From Campanula takesimana (taxonomy: Eukaryota > Streptophyta > Magnoliopsida > Asterales > Campanulaceae), in NCBI GenBank assembly GCA_026119855.1, contig JAOWBW010000249.1:1178001-1242000 (forward strand): 64,000 bases of DNA. The letters are read 5' to 3'. The notes below the pieces were generated by a model. The model made no database searches and was not told the origin of the DNA. It was given only the letters and a program-made list of their open reading frames with translations. Positions within the stretch are counted from its first letter, which is position 1. Each line of letters starts with the position of its first letter. A program made the translations under genes and the position numbers. Below are positions 11,240 through 24,218 of this stretch, piece by piece.

Positions 11240-14200
11240 TCAGTTTTGCACTAGGCTGCTGAAAATGCGTTTTACGCTTGGGCATGCAGTACGTAACTTC
11301 CCCATGCTCTCTGGGAGTATCTAAATAAATCAAGTTCCAGATGAGTTTCCCGGTTAGATTTTGAGCAAAAACAGTAGGCAGTTCTAAGAGGCAAAATCAA
11401 CGTGTCACAATTTTGAGTTAAATCCCAATCGAAAACTCACCTGTGGGCAAAAACGGATATCAAGAGTCTCCAGCATGCTGCATTGAGATATGGCTGATTC
11501 AACTGCTGCTTCACTGATGTTGCAAGACTGCATATGCACAGAACCAATTAAGAAAGAAAGAAAAGAAAAAAACATGAATAGACCAATTTTAATTTGCTTA
11601 GTGAGTTGAAGCGACCCCCCACCCACCCACCCAAACGGATCCGGGGACAGGTTTGACATCACAGAAAGCGGAATCCGCACCGTTAGATGGGTAAAATTGT
11701 ATTTTGAACCCCCCCCCCCCCCAACAAACACCACCACCAATAGGGGCCGTGCACTTGTTAGAGACCGATTATGGGCTGTTGAGCAATCCGACTTCTTTGA
11801 AGTCAAACTGTTTAGTACCCTATCCCTTCTTAACAACCAACCACAACCAAAAGTGCACTCCCATTTGCACAAAAGATTTGTCAAAATAATGCAACAAACC
11901 CCCAAATAATCATCCCAACTTCCAATATTAAACGAGTGATTGAACATGCGCTGGAACCAATAGTGGAGCTCATTAATTAAAACCCCAAATGCATTTGAAG
12001 CTGGGACAACGTTTTTTGGGCTAGAATATGTGAAGTTGTAAAAGCACAAGGAAAGAATACATTAAAAGCTAGGATCCATACCTGCAGAAAGAGACCACTC
12101 AATCTTGGACAGTCCAGCTTCAAAATTTCCAATGAGCAGCAATTGCTGAGGAAACAAACACACACACATTAAAATAATAAAATAATAATTAAAAAAAACG
12201 TAAACTTCTTTTCGGTCATTTAATTCAAAATCGACAGTTTAACGAGCAGGAAAAAGGTATACCTCAAATTAAGAACGCACAAATTTGGACAGGTAACATC
12301 AACCTCCTTTAAGTTGGCAGAAAGGGAAAGGTTTAATGATGAAAGATGGAGACTGCGTGCCTCATAAGGAATAAGGACTCTTTTGATATTGGGACAACCA
12401 ACACAGTTCAGATTTTGTAGCAAACAAGGTGGCTGCTCTGAAATCTGATCGGTGCTGAAACTCCAATTCAGATCATGCATATTCACGCAACCATTTAAGC
12501 TCACATGAGTTAAATGAGTACAATAAGCAAGAAGCTCTTCAATGGCTGACTGGCCTAGGGTTCCATAAGACAAGTCCAACACTTGAAGTGATGGGAGTGC
12601 ACCATCTTTGTAGAGAGCCTCTAGTGACGAGTCGGTGAGATACTTGCATGCTTGCAATTTCAAAACCTGGACCAATTGAAAAAAAAAAATCAGACCATAG
12701 GGCACAATTACAATCGATATTCCTCCCTAGATTCTAAAACTTCAATAACACAGACAATCCACAATTAAAGTACTCTTTAAACCCCTTAATTAAATAAGGA
12801 CTTCCCCTAAAAATCTTGCGAGGGTCATAGAGCTAATTTTGCCTCCAGACAATTGCGGAATGACCATAGATTAATCACAAAAAATGTATTGAACTGCTTG
12901 GGAGAAGTGAGTCAGATGGCTAGCTTCATAAGCATACAAGAAATATACTCCCTCCGCCCAAAAATGAATGACCATTTTGAATTTACATGTCATTTTGAAG
13001 ATGTTTTTTTAATAGAAAAAAATCATAAACATTCTTGCTATTCGCTTTCAAAATGTTAGTTTTGCAAAAATATAATGAACTCTGTATAAAAACTTGAAAA
13101 GGATCATTTAGGGACAGTTTTTTGATGTAAAAGTTTCGAAAGACCATTCATTTTGGGACAAAAATGGTCATTCAATTTGGGACAAAGGGAATATCAAAAA
13201 TTACTTACTAAATAAATTACCTTTAACTGCAAACACGTTCTGAAAACAGGCTGCAAATCCATCAAAAATGTGTAGGATAGATCAAGCGAAGTCAACTGTG
13301 AAAGCCAGCGCAAAGACAAGAGTCCATCATAACCGATGGATAGGCATGACATTAATATCAATGACTCGATGAGAGGGCACGAAGAAGTTGTGGCCAACAA
13401 GCATTCGTCTTTGAGTTGGCTGCATATGAGAACAGAGCATAAAGTCAGAATAGTTGAGGAAAATACAAACTTCAGGCAATAGAAATAAAGCAGAAGCAGA
13501 CTATAACATCACCTGCAAAAGGAAGCATCCAAAGACATTAAAAGAGGACATCTAATGGTTGCTTCAGATAATACACCGCACCCCTTCAGTTCAAGTAACA
13601 CCATATTTGGTGCTTCAATATTGAGTGCGTTTAATTTGGGACATATTCCCAAATTTAGAGAATGGAGACCAACCTGCAAATTAATTTTTACAATAATCAA
13701 TCAGTGGTATTTCTGGAAAACACCTATTCAGACTAAAATGGTTGGGGGTATCAATTTTAAAGAATGTTTACAGTCAAACGAACACAAAACACCACCACCA
13801 TTACCTAAAAACTATATTAGTAAGACAAGTTTGTCCAAGAAAGATACTACTGTTGACAGTATAAGCCCACGTGGCAGCTTAAAGAATAACATGATGACGT
13901 ATATGTACCATAAACAGATAAATAATAAAAAAAAAAAAGTAACCCTATATGTCAGTGCCCATATTAGAAACACATATGAAACATAAGGGGGTCAAGAAAC
14001 GGGGAAGAAACTTGCTAAATTGACTTACAGGATAAAAAGACGCTTTTTCGAGATGATCACATCCATCCAAAGAGACTTGCTCAAGGTAAGGGCACGCTAG
14101 TTCAAGAGAAGTAATAGCCCGGCAACCAGCAAGAGAAAGACTGGTTAACGATGTACTACAGAATCTCACTATCGTCAAGCTCTATACCAACAAAAATAAT

Positions 14201-15390
14201 AAATATCAGGAAAGATAACCCAAAGAAGCTAAAAAAAAAAGAAAAGGAAAGCACATCAATAGCACAAACACATCTTGTAGCTAGCTTGAGCATCTAAAGT
14301 GGGATTTCAAGCAGTCGGCAATTCAACAAACTGCAACTGCATAATACCTTTGAAACTACAAACAAGAAAACCATACAATAGAGTCTCCCTCCCGAAGGAG
14401 GGGGGGTGCTGGCCGATCCTATTCTCTGAGTTCCAAAATATTGTGACTATTTTCTATCATAACCTATCATATGTTACTAAGATATAACAACTTTTGTTGC
14501 TGATGACACGCAACTATGAACCAATCAAATTAGAGATAGAAGAAACACCCGCCTCAGAAAGAATGATCACAAACCTCACAGTTATCCAGGACTAATGATT
14601 TAAGCTTAGGACATCCGCCACCATCGCTAAAAACTTCACAAATAGAGTTTGTCAGGGACTCGCAATCTGTAAGATCAACTTCTTGCAACAACTGGCATTG
14701 CAATGCTAATGCGGTTAAGCTTTCCTGCTTTTGCAATACTAATTTCTGCATGCAAAAAAAATATAAGGAAAACAATAAATTCAAATGTCACTAACTACAT
14801 AATGGACAATGAAATAAGAACCACGGATGACAGCTAACATACTTGCAGCGAATTTGATGTGATATTTATACGCTGTAGTGAAGGACAATTAGAGACATTA
14901 ATGGAAGACAGCACCAAACTTCGCAAACTTAGATCAACAAATCTGCAAGTTGAATAGTGAAAGATTATTAATGTTAAAACGTGAACCCAACAACACCTGT
15001 AATATAATGAGATAAAATGAATGGAGTTGATGCAGATTATATTACTTGCGACAATGTACAAGCCTTATGTTCTGTAAACGAGGAAGCTCCAAGGAGACCG
15101 TTGTTAATAAACCGCAATTATCAAGCTCCAAAACCTGCACAAACATAAATCTTAGTTTGGCTGGGAATGGCTATATTCACACAATAAAACTTTGAAGGCT
15201 AAGGTGGGTGAAGAAATCAGATTCAGACCTCCAACAAGGAACTGTCCGCTATTGCAGACATGGAAGTAGAAGTTATGCCCTCACAACTATGAAGCTTAAG
15301 AACAGTCAACATTGGCATCCTTACAGACTTCATAAAGCAAGAAACAGTGTCAAAAAAAAATATAAATAATAATAATAATAATAATAATAA

Positions 15391-15489
<99 letters not shown>

Positions 15490-18400
15490 GATAGTAGTAC
15501 ACTCCATCCGGATTTTTTGTTTGTCCACACTTTGAGAAAAGCACGGGCTTTAAAGAAAAGTGTTTAATATTAGTAGTTGAGCGGGTGTTGTATGAAAAGT
15601 GTGATGTGATTTGTGAGTGGGGTTGGAAAAGTGAGTGAGATAGTTGTTGTGAGTATGACAAGTGGGTCCCATTGAATAAACAACAATAAAAACTTTGCTT
15701 TTTTAGTGTGAACAATTAAATGGGAAACCCAAAATGGCGAAAAGTGAACAGTTAAAAAAGACGGAGGGAGTATGCCTGATACAACATAGCCCAAATTCAG
15801 TCGCTACCTCAAGAGATATGTTTGGGCAGTATGACGCATTGAGAATATGTAGATTAACACACGCTGATGCTATTTCACGTAGCGTTTCATCACTAACACA
15901 TGAACAATTTGACATATCCAATGATTCCAACAGTGGGCATGAAGTTGCTGCAGAGCGTATTGCAGCATCTAGAAGCTTGTGACAAGATGCTATATCCAGA
16001 TCACGCAAAAGAGGGCAGTTCAGCACAGCCTGAGCCATGCTACTGCGCTTTAAAGATAAAGTTTGAAGTTGGGGGCACCTACAATCCACACTAGTTAAGC
16101 ACACTTGAACAGTAAAATAAATTGATTGAGATTACTATAAATTACTACATTATCACCTGACAGATATACGGACCACACGACATTTTACAATTTGAAGATG
16201 ACGCAACCTGTCATGGTATATAGGGATCTCCTGTATGCCATTACCAAGAATAGCATCGTTGACAATCAAACTCTTCAAGTTCTGGCATTCTGGTAAAGCT
16301 TGGAAAAATGTTTCCCCTAGTTGTCCTTTGCCCAGAGTTAAAATCTCGAGATTCCTGAAAAATCCAAACATCTCAGCAGCAGATACATAGTGACATGATT
16401 AAGAACTTAAATAAATGAAACACAGCTACCTCAATGAAGAAACCGCATGAGTAACTAGAGTGTGAATGGCAGGGGCACCATTGATGTTTACTTGAGTAGC
16501 ATTTGGATAACGGCGACACATATCTTCAACTGCAAGGGTAAATCACCAGTGAGATTTCCCGCAACCATCCAATGATTGCTAAGATATAGTTATCATAAAC
16601 ATGATATCATGAGAAAGAAAGAACTGCACTTTGTGAAGAAGAGCTACTAACACAATTTGCATGAACAAACTTGAAGATGCGAAGCAGAGTCTGCCCAAGA
16701 ATCAGTTAATAAACTGAATCATCTCCAACAGAGTAAGACTATTTGAAAGGACATACCAAATGATTTGACCTTGACCTATTCAAACTAAAGACACCGAGTT
16801 TTTTCTGTCATTCCCTAAAGTTGACATGGAGAATTCTAGGTAAGTTGTATCTTTCTAAGAAATTGAGCGAGCACAAGAATCAGAAGGCCTTCTTAGTTAC
16901 ACTTAGCAGACTCACAACCAAAGCACCTCAAAACTTTTTCTGTTTTTTAAATCTGATACAGCATACAATAGATACGTAAAATGATATCAAGACATCTCAT
17001 AGGGCCACATTTTATGTGAATGCCTGATTCCAAATGAACAAACAAAATTGGCAAACAAAGAAAACCGAAGTCAAGGTTCTATTAAAAAAAAGAAAAGAAA
17101 AAGGAAATCAGGTGCAGTCTTATTCGAGGAAAATATAAATATAAATATAAAAATGATCCAGAGGATCTATGTATGAGTGAGGGAACACAATCCAATAAAG
17201 AAAACCACAACAGTGGTGATGAAGGAAAGAAGCAGTTAAGTGTTTGTGTTTCTACAAGGCCATAAAGTCCATTGCTTGATATGGCAGTGTCCACCCCCCC
17301 CCCCCCAAAAAAAAAAAAAAAAAAAAAAAAGAAAAGAAAAGAACGCAAAACAACCAATATGAGAATAATTTTTTTTGAAGCTAGAATTGATAAATGATCT
17401 TTCATCCAAGTGCCAAAAACAAGCACATAGAGGGTAAGCATAGTACCTTCAAAACATAAATATTATTTTCAAACTATTCACACTAACAAAAAATAATAAT
17501 TAACTAAATTCAAAGTCCACCGAGTACTCAAATCACCCTCTGCCCCACTTACATGGGGTTTGCTACATGAATCCTTTTTCATCAACCCGTTCAGTCAAAT
17601 TCAAGATTGAAATCCATATTCCAAGAAAGAAGAACCTTAATATGTAATTTTTACTTCTCAGAATCCGATGTACCCTCAATTCCATTAATCTAGTCATAAA
17701 CCATTTGGTGCTACGCTTGGATCTCTAGCAAATCATTAGCATAAATACCCTTCCAAACGACTATATATGTTACCCTTGTCATTGAATTTTGATTATATAA
17801 TTTTAAAGGGTCATTAGTCTATTTTAATTCAAGAAAAAAGGGGGCCATTGGTCCACGTCAATTTTTTAAACTGAGATAACATCAAAGACATGGCGCACTT
17901 AATAAGATTCCTGTGAATGAGGCATTAGAAAGCTCCAAAACCTATGCAAGCAAATAGACTTGCCCTTATTCTATAATGGTGATATTCATCGTGAATAAGT
18001 CTGATGCCTGGGTTCTTCTTTCCCTTGTCATCTTAGTCATCACTAGTAATTTTAGTCTTGCTCTATTATTTTAAAATCCTGAATAACCAGTTTAGAGCCA
18101 CACTTCCTGACTTCCCAATCTACTTAGAAGAACAGAAATTCCAAGTATAAACCATTGCATCACATAAAGCAAGAAACCAGAAGGTACCAGTGCAGATTGA
18201 AGGTGAGCGACTGCGGCAAAGTGTGGCAAGGCTGGGGTGGCAACCCCAAGTCCTACATTGGCAATTGAAGAATTGTCTGGTATATAATAGTACCCACCCA
18301 TTAGTACGAGGCTTTTAGGGAGATGTCCAAAACCAAATCCGTGCGGGCTAGGCCCAGAGTGGACAATATCATACTAATGTAGAGAGTTTTGGTGGTTGCA

Positions 18401-21400
18401 GTACTAACAACTCATATGAGAGCATGTGCTTTAGGGATGGGACAGACACGGCGGACCGCGTGTGCTGGGTGGAATTCCCCCTTGTGTGACCTCACGAACG
18501 GAGCCTTGTGTCAAAAGTCTTTCTAATATTAAGGTGATCAGACAGCGGAACTGTTCAGCTGATGGATAGTGGCGTTAGAAGCTTCGATGGAGGGGGGACA
18601 CGAGTTGTGTGGTCACTCTGTCCAAAAGCCACATCGGCAACTGAAGAAAGAATTGTCTAGCACTCACTCTGTCCCATATTAAAAGTCGGCCTTTTTTGTA
18701 CGTTTGCACGAAGGAACTTTGAGAAATAAATTTAGGTCTTATTGATACACAATATAAATAGTATCAACAACAATTTCTAAATTTTCATTAGGATATTAAA
18801 TTAACTTAAAATTATTGCTCAAACATCCTACATACTAACGTACAAAACAAGTCGTCATTTATTCCGGGACACAGGGGGAGTATATAATAGTACCACTCTG
18901 GCTTCTCACTACATTAGTATGAGGTCTTTTGAAAGATGCACAAAAACAAATCCGTGCAGGCCCTAGGCCGCGGGAGTTAAGGGTGTGGACCGTGTGGTGC
19001 CTCTAATATCACTAAGTCCAGAGATGTTGAAGAGGCAAACAAGGCAAGCTTCTCCCCTAGGCGAGAGGAGAAAGACAAGAAAAACTAATCCAAAGTGTTC
19101 AAAAATTATTTCAACTTAGAACTATTCATTTTTAGCCATGCATGGCTAAGGAAAAATTGTGGTAGCCTGAAGAAAGCGACCTTATTCGGAGATTTGTCAT
19201 GGACACAACTAGTTTGTCTGTTGGCAAAATATAAACTTAATTTCATGCATTTTGTCATTCGCATAATGCATTTAAAATTGCTACCCCCACCATCTCCAAA
19301 TGATCTCCAATTTTTTATTTTTACAAGAAAATTAAGAAAGTCAACTTTTGAGAAATACTAATTCTTCTACGCCTTAGTAGAACAATAACATTGACAACTG
19401 GGGAATTTATTTTACAAAAAAAAAAAAATAACTAAATTGAATTCACTTCCCCCTGATTTAGGCAAATATTGCCACTTAGATTGAATTCAAATACTTTGAG
19501 GGGCACTTTACAAAATTAGTACATTTTCAAACCATTTTCTTGATTGCAAGTTTGGTGAAACGTTCCCTTCTATTGAGACAAAGGGATATAAGTACCCTTA
19601 CTATCCACCTTACGGACTTACAATATTGCATGTCTACATTGAAATATTATACTTGTATGGTAAATATAGTAACCTCCTTAAAGGTGGACGGTCAAGGCAA
19701 TATCTTCTAGAAAATGAAACTCATTTAGGTAAACCCTAGACAAGACACGTATTTCACATTATTTTTCTAAATAATTACATGCTCGCCTTTATTTATTTAT
19801 TGCCACATGAACTAAGGAAGTCCCAAATCCCTAAAAACAAATTGGTCAAAAAGGTTTTTAAGACAGATACCTACAATCAAAATTTCTAAAGCTTCCAATC
19901 ATGATATCACTGCATAATCTTGCACCCTTCCTACCTTACGCAATTTTCCATCCCACGTTTATACGCCATCTCTGATATTTAGACCAGTGAAATACACTGA
20001 ACGTATGGGGGATTTGTACTCGACCTATTCTACTTTAGGTATTCCCTCCATTTCAAAAGGAATATCCCCTTTTTAGTTTACAAGGGACATACGGAAGTTG
20101 ACTTTAAACACTTTTAATAGAATTTGTGAAATGGACATTGAGATGGAGGAAGTACAAAATTTTCAAGAATCAAGAAGCACTTGTTCAATTCTATCCTTAA
20201 GCAAAAAAGACATGATTCTAGTTTTAAGCATGTCAAGCCATAGTACGAGTGTACTCCCTCCGTCCCAAAATGATCTTCCCATTTGTCATTTCTCATTGTC
20301 CCAAAAAGTTATTCATATTACTATGATTTGGGCTTAAAAGTGCATTAAAACAACATGACTAGTGACGCAAGTGTTCATATCCTTAAAAAGTATGAATAGT
20401 CAAATGGGAAGATTAGTTTGGAATGGAGGGAGTATTAAGTAACAAAAGTATTTGAAACTACACAGGGTAAAAGCGATTCTCACATTGTTGCAAGGATATG
20501 TTCCGATTCTCAAAGTTCAAGAACCTCCAAAAATCTTCATGACCACTTGATGCACGCCACTGTTTACAAACTAAGGCGGCTCGACAAAGATTGATGTGAT
20601 CCAAGAAAGTGAAAACCTAACAATAGTGAGGCAATGTAAGCTTCAGCTACAAACAAAAATATTAGTAATTTCAATAATAGGCTAACAATGAATACCATGT
20701 GCAACAAGTCATCGGTAAGATCCATTCGAACTTCTGAATCTTCTGTTTCATGGTTACCAAATTTATCTCCCTCTTCTCTTAAACTGTCAGAACCATGAGC
20801 GTCATCACCCCTACCACCATTATTCGGCATTGGCAAAAGGAAATGACTTTTATTGAAATTCTGATTAATGAAGTCACTTCCAAGTAAATTGCAGGTGTCA
20901 CTTTCTGAAGATGCCACAGAAGCAAATTGGCAATCCCAGTCCCTGCAAGAACTTTCATTGTCAAACAACAATCCACCATAACAACTTTCTAAAGATTATT
21001 AGCATCCAAATATATACCCAACAATGAAGTCAATCAAATGTTAAGCAGCAATAAAAAACAACTGGCAACCGAACCATTTGGCATTGCTTTCACTCGCAAA
21101 AATAATCTCAACACTTAACTCGAAAGAGAATGATTAAAACAGGCAAATGACCAATGTTTCTTGTTGAGAAAAGTGTAATTCCAACATTTGGCGCTTACAA
21201 AATCCATCCACTTAAACATTGTACACAGCACAAGAAACTTAAAACTTTTCACACCAAATAGTGAAATAATAATTTAAAGGATGGGCGAGAATCTTACAGA
21301 GAAAAGGAATGGACTTTAGGCCGCTTACTATGATAATCACGATCACTACCGTCTCTCTCCACTGCTGCTGAAGAATTAGGAGGCTCTTCTCCCAGACCCA

Positions 21401-21692
21401 AATTCAAATTAATGGCCTCAACATTTTCCTGACCACTACTACTCGCCCCAAATACACAAGAACTAGTCCCCTCATCCTCAAATGAACCCTTCCTTACTTC
21501 ACTAAACTGATTCTGCAATCTTTCCTCAACACTATCACTCTCCATAAAAAACCCTAACACATCCTCATCACTCTCCATATCCTCGGACTTCCTTTCCCTC
21601 TCATTCCCCAAAATCCCCTCCCTCATACTCTCTCTCTCCTTACCGTCTTCTATTTCGTCTTCACCAAAACATAAACAGCACCAAATCCTCAT
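11240..21692 (-). CDS. FBL15: FBL15 F-box/LRR protein, tandem copy 2 (complete)
   Basis: SCF substrate receptor of the FBL15/SLOW MOTION type: the F-box should bind SKP1 and the leucine-rich repeats select targets. Exons (minus): 21692-21298, 20942-20696, 20616-20484, 16529-16430, 16354-16157, 16078-15808, 15327-15229, 15134-15046, 14942-14843, 14745-14575, 14181-14029, 13673-13513, 13419-13221, 12666-12263, 12145-12082, 11527-11441, 11320-11240. All introns are GT-AG. The total is 2952 nt, 983 codons plus stop, near the roughly 990 residues of the family. The start is MRIWCCLCFGEDE; an ATG 27 nt upstream is in frame but less like the family. Residues 1-200 are acidic, with KRP and RDWDC segments. 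The F-box is at about 205-250 (DLTDDLLHM, then LDHINLCRAALVCKQWRA). LRRs fill about 260-970 (LKLHSCEGITS, LDLSYTFLMDL, LNCVGCPNIKRV). The stop follows RIFSSLVQN. Intron 3 is unusually large (about 3.95 kb). Nothing in the frame suggests inactivation. Confidence 0.93.
12948..13191. mobile_element. Stowaway MITE in copy 2 intron 13
   Basis: Starts CTCCCTCCGCCC and ends with the imperfect inverse GGGACAAAGGGAA, flanked by TA (12946-12947, 13192-13193). It carries an inner inverted pair around AATGACCATTTTGAAT / TCATTTTGGGACAAAAATGG. The paralogous intron of copy 1 holds an unrelated MITE. Confidence 0.75.
15359..15486. repeat. (AAT)n microsatellite in copy 2 intron 6
   Basis: About 125 bp of AAT units with a few interruptions near the left end. 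The same point of copy 1 (about 4711-4730) has only a short A/T-rich stretch, so the array expanded after duplication. Poly-Asn, poly-Ile and poly-Tyr frames across it are artefacts. Confidence 0.95.
15500..15770. mobile_element. Stowaway-like MITE in copy 2 intron 6
   Basis: Ends ACTCCATCCGGA and GACGGAGGGAG, with TA at 15771-15772. The interior is related to 1637-1897 rather than to the MITE at the paralogous site in copy 1 (4741-5021). Confidence 0.75.
16531..20041. other. Expanded part of FBL15 copy 2 intron 3
   Basis: Copy 1 has a 315-bp intron here. Copy 2 has about 3.5 kb extra between the exon 4 flank and about 20041. It holds a C/A homopolymer run (17297-17331), a direct repeat of about 120 bp (about 18245-18368 and about 18640-18975, the second copy split by a MITE), and otherwise AT-rich sequence with no supported gene. 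The direct repeat (CAACTGAAGAA..GAATTGTCTGG..TATATAATAG..CCGTGC) looks like the termini of a short LTR/TRIM element, but I could not find a primer site or duplication. Confidence 0.5.
18661..18880. mobile_element. Stowaway-like MITE nested in a repeat
   Basis: Left CACTCACTCTGTCCC, right GGGACACAGGGGGAG, followed by TA. It splits the second copy of a direct repeat whose intact copy (about 18262-18290) reads straight through GAATTGTCTGGTATATAATAG, which gives an empty-site comparison. Confidence 0.75.
20042..20152. mobile_element. Short Stowaway-like MITE
   Basis: 111 bp with ends TTCCCTCCATTTC and GAGATGGAGGAAG, flanked by TA. A partial relative of its right half is present at the paralogous position in copy 1 (about 5895-5935), so it may predate the duplication. 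Confidence 0.6.
20254..20432. mobile_element. Stowaway MITE with an empty site in the paralog
   Basis: CTCCCTCCGTCCC to GGAATGGAGGGAG, flanked by TA (20252-20253 and 20433-20434). Copy 1 has an uninterrupted TTGTGTATTAAG here (about 6031), with a single TA. Insertion therefore followed the gene duplication. Confidence 0.9.
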
Positions 21693-21719
21693 ACACACAC
21701 AACACCACCAAAAGAGCAA

Positions 21720-22872
21720 AAACTGGCCCCAAATTTGAGGCCTTTATAAAACCCTAGGTCAAGATCTCAACGCATTGCCCTAAAACAACAAAAAGAACCA
21801 GTTTTTGAATAAATTAACCTTGAAGAGACCTAATAGCTGACAATTCCGGTCGATCAAAAGGATATACAAACCAAAAGCATTCCAATTGATCAACGCAAAA
21901 ACCGCAATTTATCAATTGGAGATAAAATTGAGAAAATTGAAAGCATATATATACATATATACATATGCATATACATATAACGATACAGCTAGAGATAAAG
22001 TAGCGAGAATCAGGCAGATCTGATCGAATACATTAATCGGTGTTGCCAACCGGCGGCGTATACTCAGAAAAGAAAAGATCAGCGGAAGTATTCCCGTTTA
22101 TTCTTAAAAACTTTTCCTATTACGAGCCATACTGTTTTTATCATATTTTCATTTCTCCTTATTTGTCTTTTTTTTTTTTTTTTTTCCTTTTTTTTAGCGT
22201 ACGATAAATTCAATCTATATTACAATACAAAGCAAGAATAACCGTTTTACAAAAAGAGGCTGAGATTGCTTCTCAAAATTTGATCGGACAGCCTAAGTTG
22301 ATCCTAATAACCCACTCCCATGAAAAACGTCAAATAGTTAACTCACTCAAGTAACCTCCTCACATTTGTTAACTTACCGTGTATCTTTTCTTCCCCCACT
22401 ACTCGACTTAAAAAGTTAATGTTATTTTGGGTTATGAAAAAGAGAAAATTGAGTGGAGGTTAAAGGGTTTTATGTGAGAGGACAAAATTAAATGGGATTC
22501 TATCTTTCTTTCCATACTGTCGCCGCACGGGTGAAAATACTAGTTGTTCACTTCAAATTTCAATAGTAGTTCCAACTCTTAACCTACAAGAATGATTTTT
22601 CCAATCTAAATTTTAAGACGTACGGATTCCTCTCCAAGTAAAACTTGGACACTGCCTCAATGCGGCATTTAAGAAATCCCCCATCAATATATTGAGCTGA
22701 GCACTTCATTCATATGCAGAATCCGGGTTAACAAGAAAACGCCAACTAGACATCTCAAAATTCACGAACAATCCTTGTACAGTTAGAATATTTGCATCCA
22801 CTTCATTGTGAGGAAATACAAGAATTGTCGCAATTTCACAATAAAACAAACAACAGAACAAACAAACATATA
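21720..22872. other. 5' flank of FBL15 copy 2
   Basis: Upstream of the copy 2 start. It probably contains 5' UTR and promoter, but I see no element I would name. It includes an ATATAC/CATATG-rich stretch (21945-21980) and a T run (about 22170-22195). Confidence 0.4.
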
Positions 22873-22950
22873 CTCTCACAAAGGAGAGAAAACAACGGCT
22901 CTCACAAGAGAGAGAAAACAACGGCTTTCACGAAGGAGAGAAAACAACAA
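22873..22950. repeat. 26-bp tandem repeat, three units
   Basis: Units at 22873-22898, 22899-22924 and 22925-22950, of the form CTCTCACAA then GAGAGAAAACAACGG, with 1-4 differences each; a partial fourth unit follows. Confidence 0.9.
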
Positions 22951-23941
22951 TTCTCAACAAAGTGAGAATTTTATTATTGAAACACAAGAAATCACTCTTA
23001 ATATAAATTTTATCGTTTAAATTAAGAGATTAAAACAAAAAGAAGCAAGATAAAGAAGAATCAGATAGATTAAGATTATTAGAACAGGAAGATTTAAATT
23101 GCAAACGAAGAATAAGATCTGGGATGGTTACTGATAGAGAACGAAGGGACTTGAGAGATTCTCCTTATTTGTTCGAGTGTTTTTAATTGAACTTTTTAAT
23201 AAAGTGGACTCATTATAAATATTGCATATTTAATATTTTATTTTTTAATTTAAATTATCAAATAATTAAATTTAATTATTTTCATAAAGTTGTGAAACTT
23301 ATTAACGGTATGAAATTTAATAGGAAATCAATTACTTACAATTTTTAGAATTTTATATAGATAATTATATCTTCGTTAAATTTTTGAAAAAAAAAATCTT
23401 CAAATGAATTGAGCAAAAAGTCAAACATGCAGCATTTACTTTGAGAGGCGGAAAAGGTTTCAAGACACCTAGTGCACAAATGTTTCAGTCTCTTCAAATC
23501 TGTATAATCGCTAACGCACGTCAGCAAGTGTCTTCAACTCTTAGAGTAAATATAATAACTCTCGGTAAATGTCTCCTAGAGGCAAAATAGATAAGACATG
23601 GGGGTGGGGACAGATTTGGGTTGTGCTTTAACGGCCTCATTTAATCAAGCCAAATACTTCCTCCATGTGCATTTCATAACGACTTGCACCATTTTTCTTT
23701 GACCCAAAAAATAACGAGAGAGCATATATCCAAAACTCAAAAGTATTGTACAAGCCTGAAAATGATTCAATGTGTGTCTACGAATTCGTAAGAGTATTTG
23801 ATGCATCAAGTGTGTCAGAACGAGGGGAGAAGACCTTGTAATTATAGTTGAAAAACATGAACTTTTTGAAGGAAAATATCGTAATTTTATAAATGTTTGA
23901 TTAGGAAACACATCTCATTATAAGAGCTTAATATTGACTAA
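22951..23941. other. AT-rich intergenic sequence
   Basis: No supported gene or element. The ORFs here are short and unlike anything I recognise. Confidence 0.4.
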
Positions 23942-24218
23942 GGTGGTGTTTGATGTATTAAGCACGTGATGCTTGATACTTAATGGATTATAAGGTATAA
24001 TTTGGAGGTAAGGTGTCTTGATAACATTGAGCTCTACATGTTGAAAGTTCCATGAGGCTCTTATTGGTTAAGCAATGATTTTGATTCTCAATCATTAAGA
24101 GCCTCACGTTGCCTCTAACATTTATACCTCAATGTTATCAAAGGTACCCTACCTCCAAAATATACATTGCAATCTATTAAGCATTAAGCATCAAGTGCTT
24201 AATACATCAAACACCACC
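23942..24218. mobile_element. Tourist-like (PIF/Harbinger) MITE
   Basis: 277 bp with near-perfect long inverted ends GGTGGTGTTTGATGTATTAA / TTAATACATCAAACACCACC, flanked by the 3-bp duplication TAA (23939-23941, 24219-24221). The inverted pairing continues inward (GGAGGTAAGGT / ACCCTACCTCC), so the whole element can fold into a hairpin. Confidence 0.92.

Noticed and set aside
15347..15535. Poly-Asn / poly-Ile / poly-Tyr proteins
   Set aside because: They are translations of the (AAT)n microsatellite in an intron.
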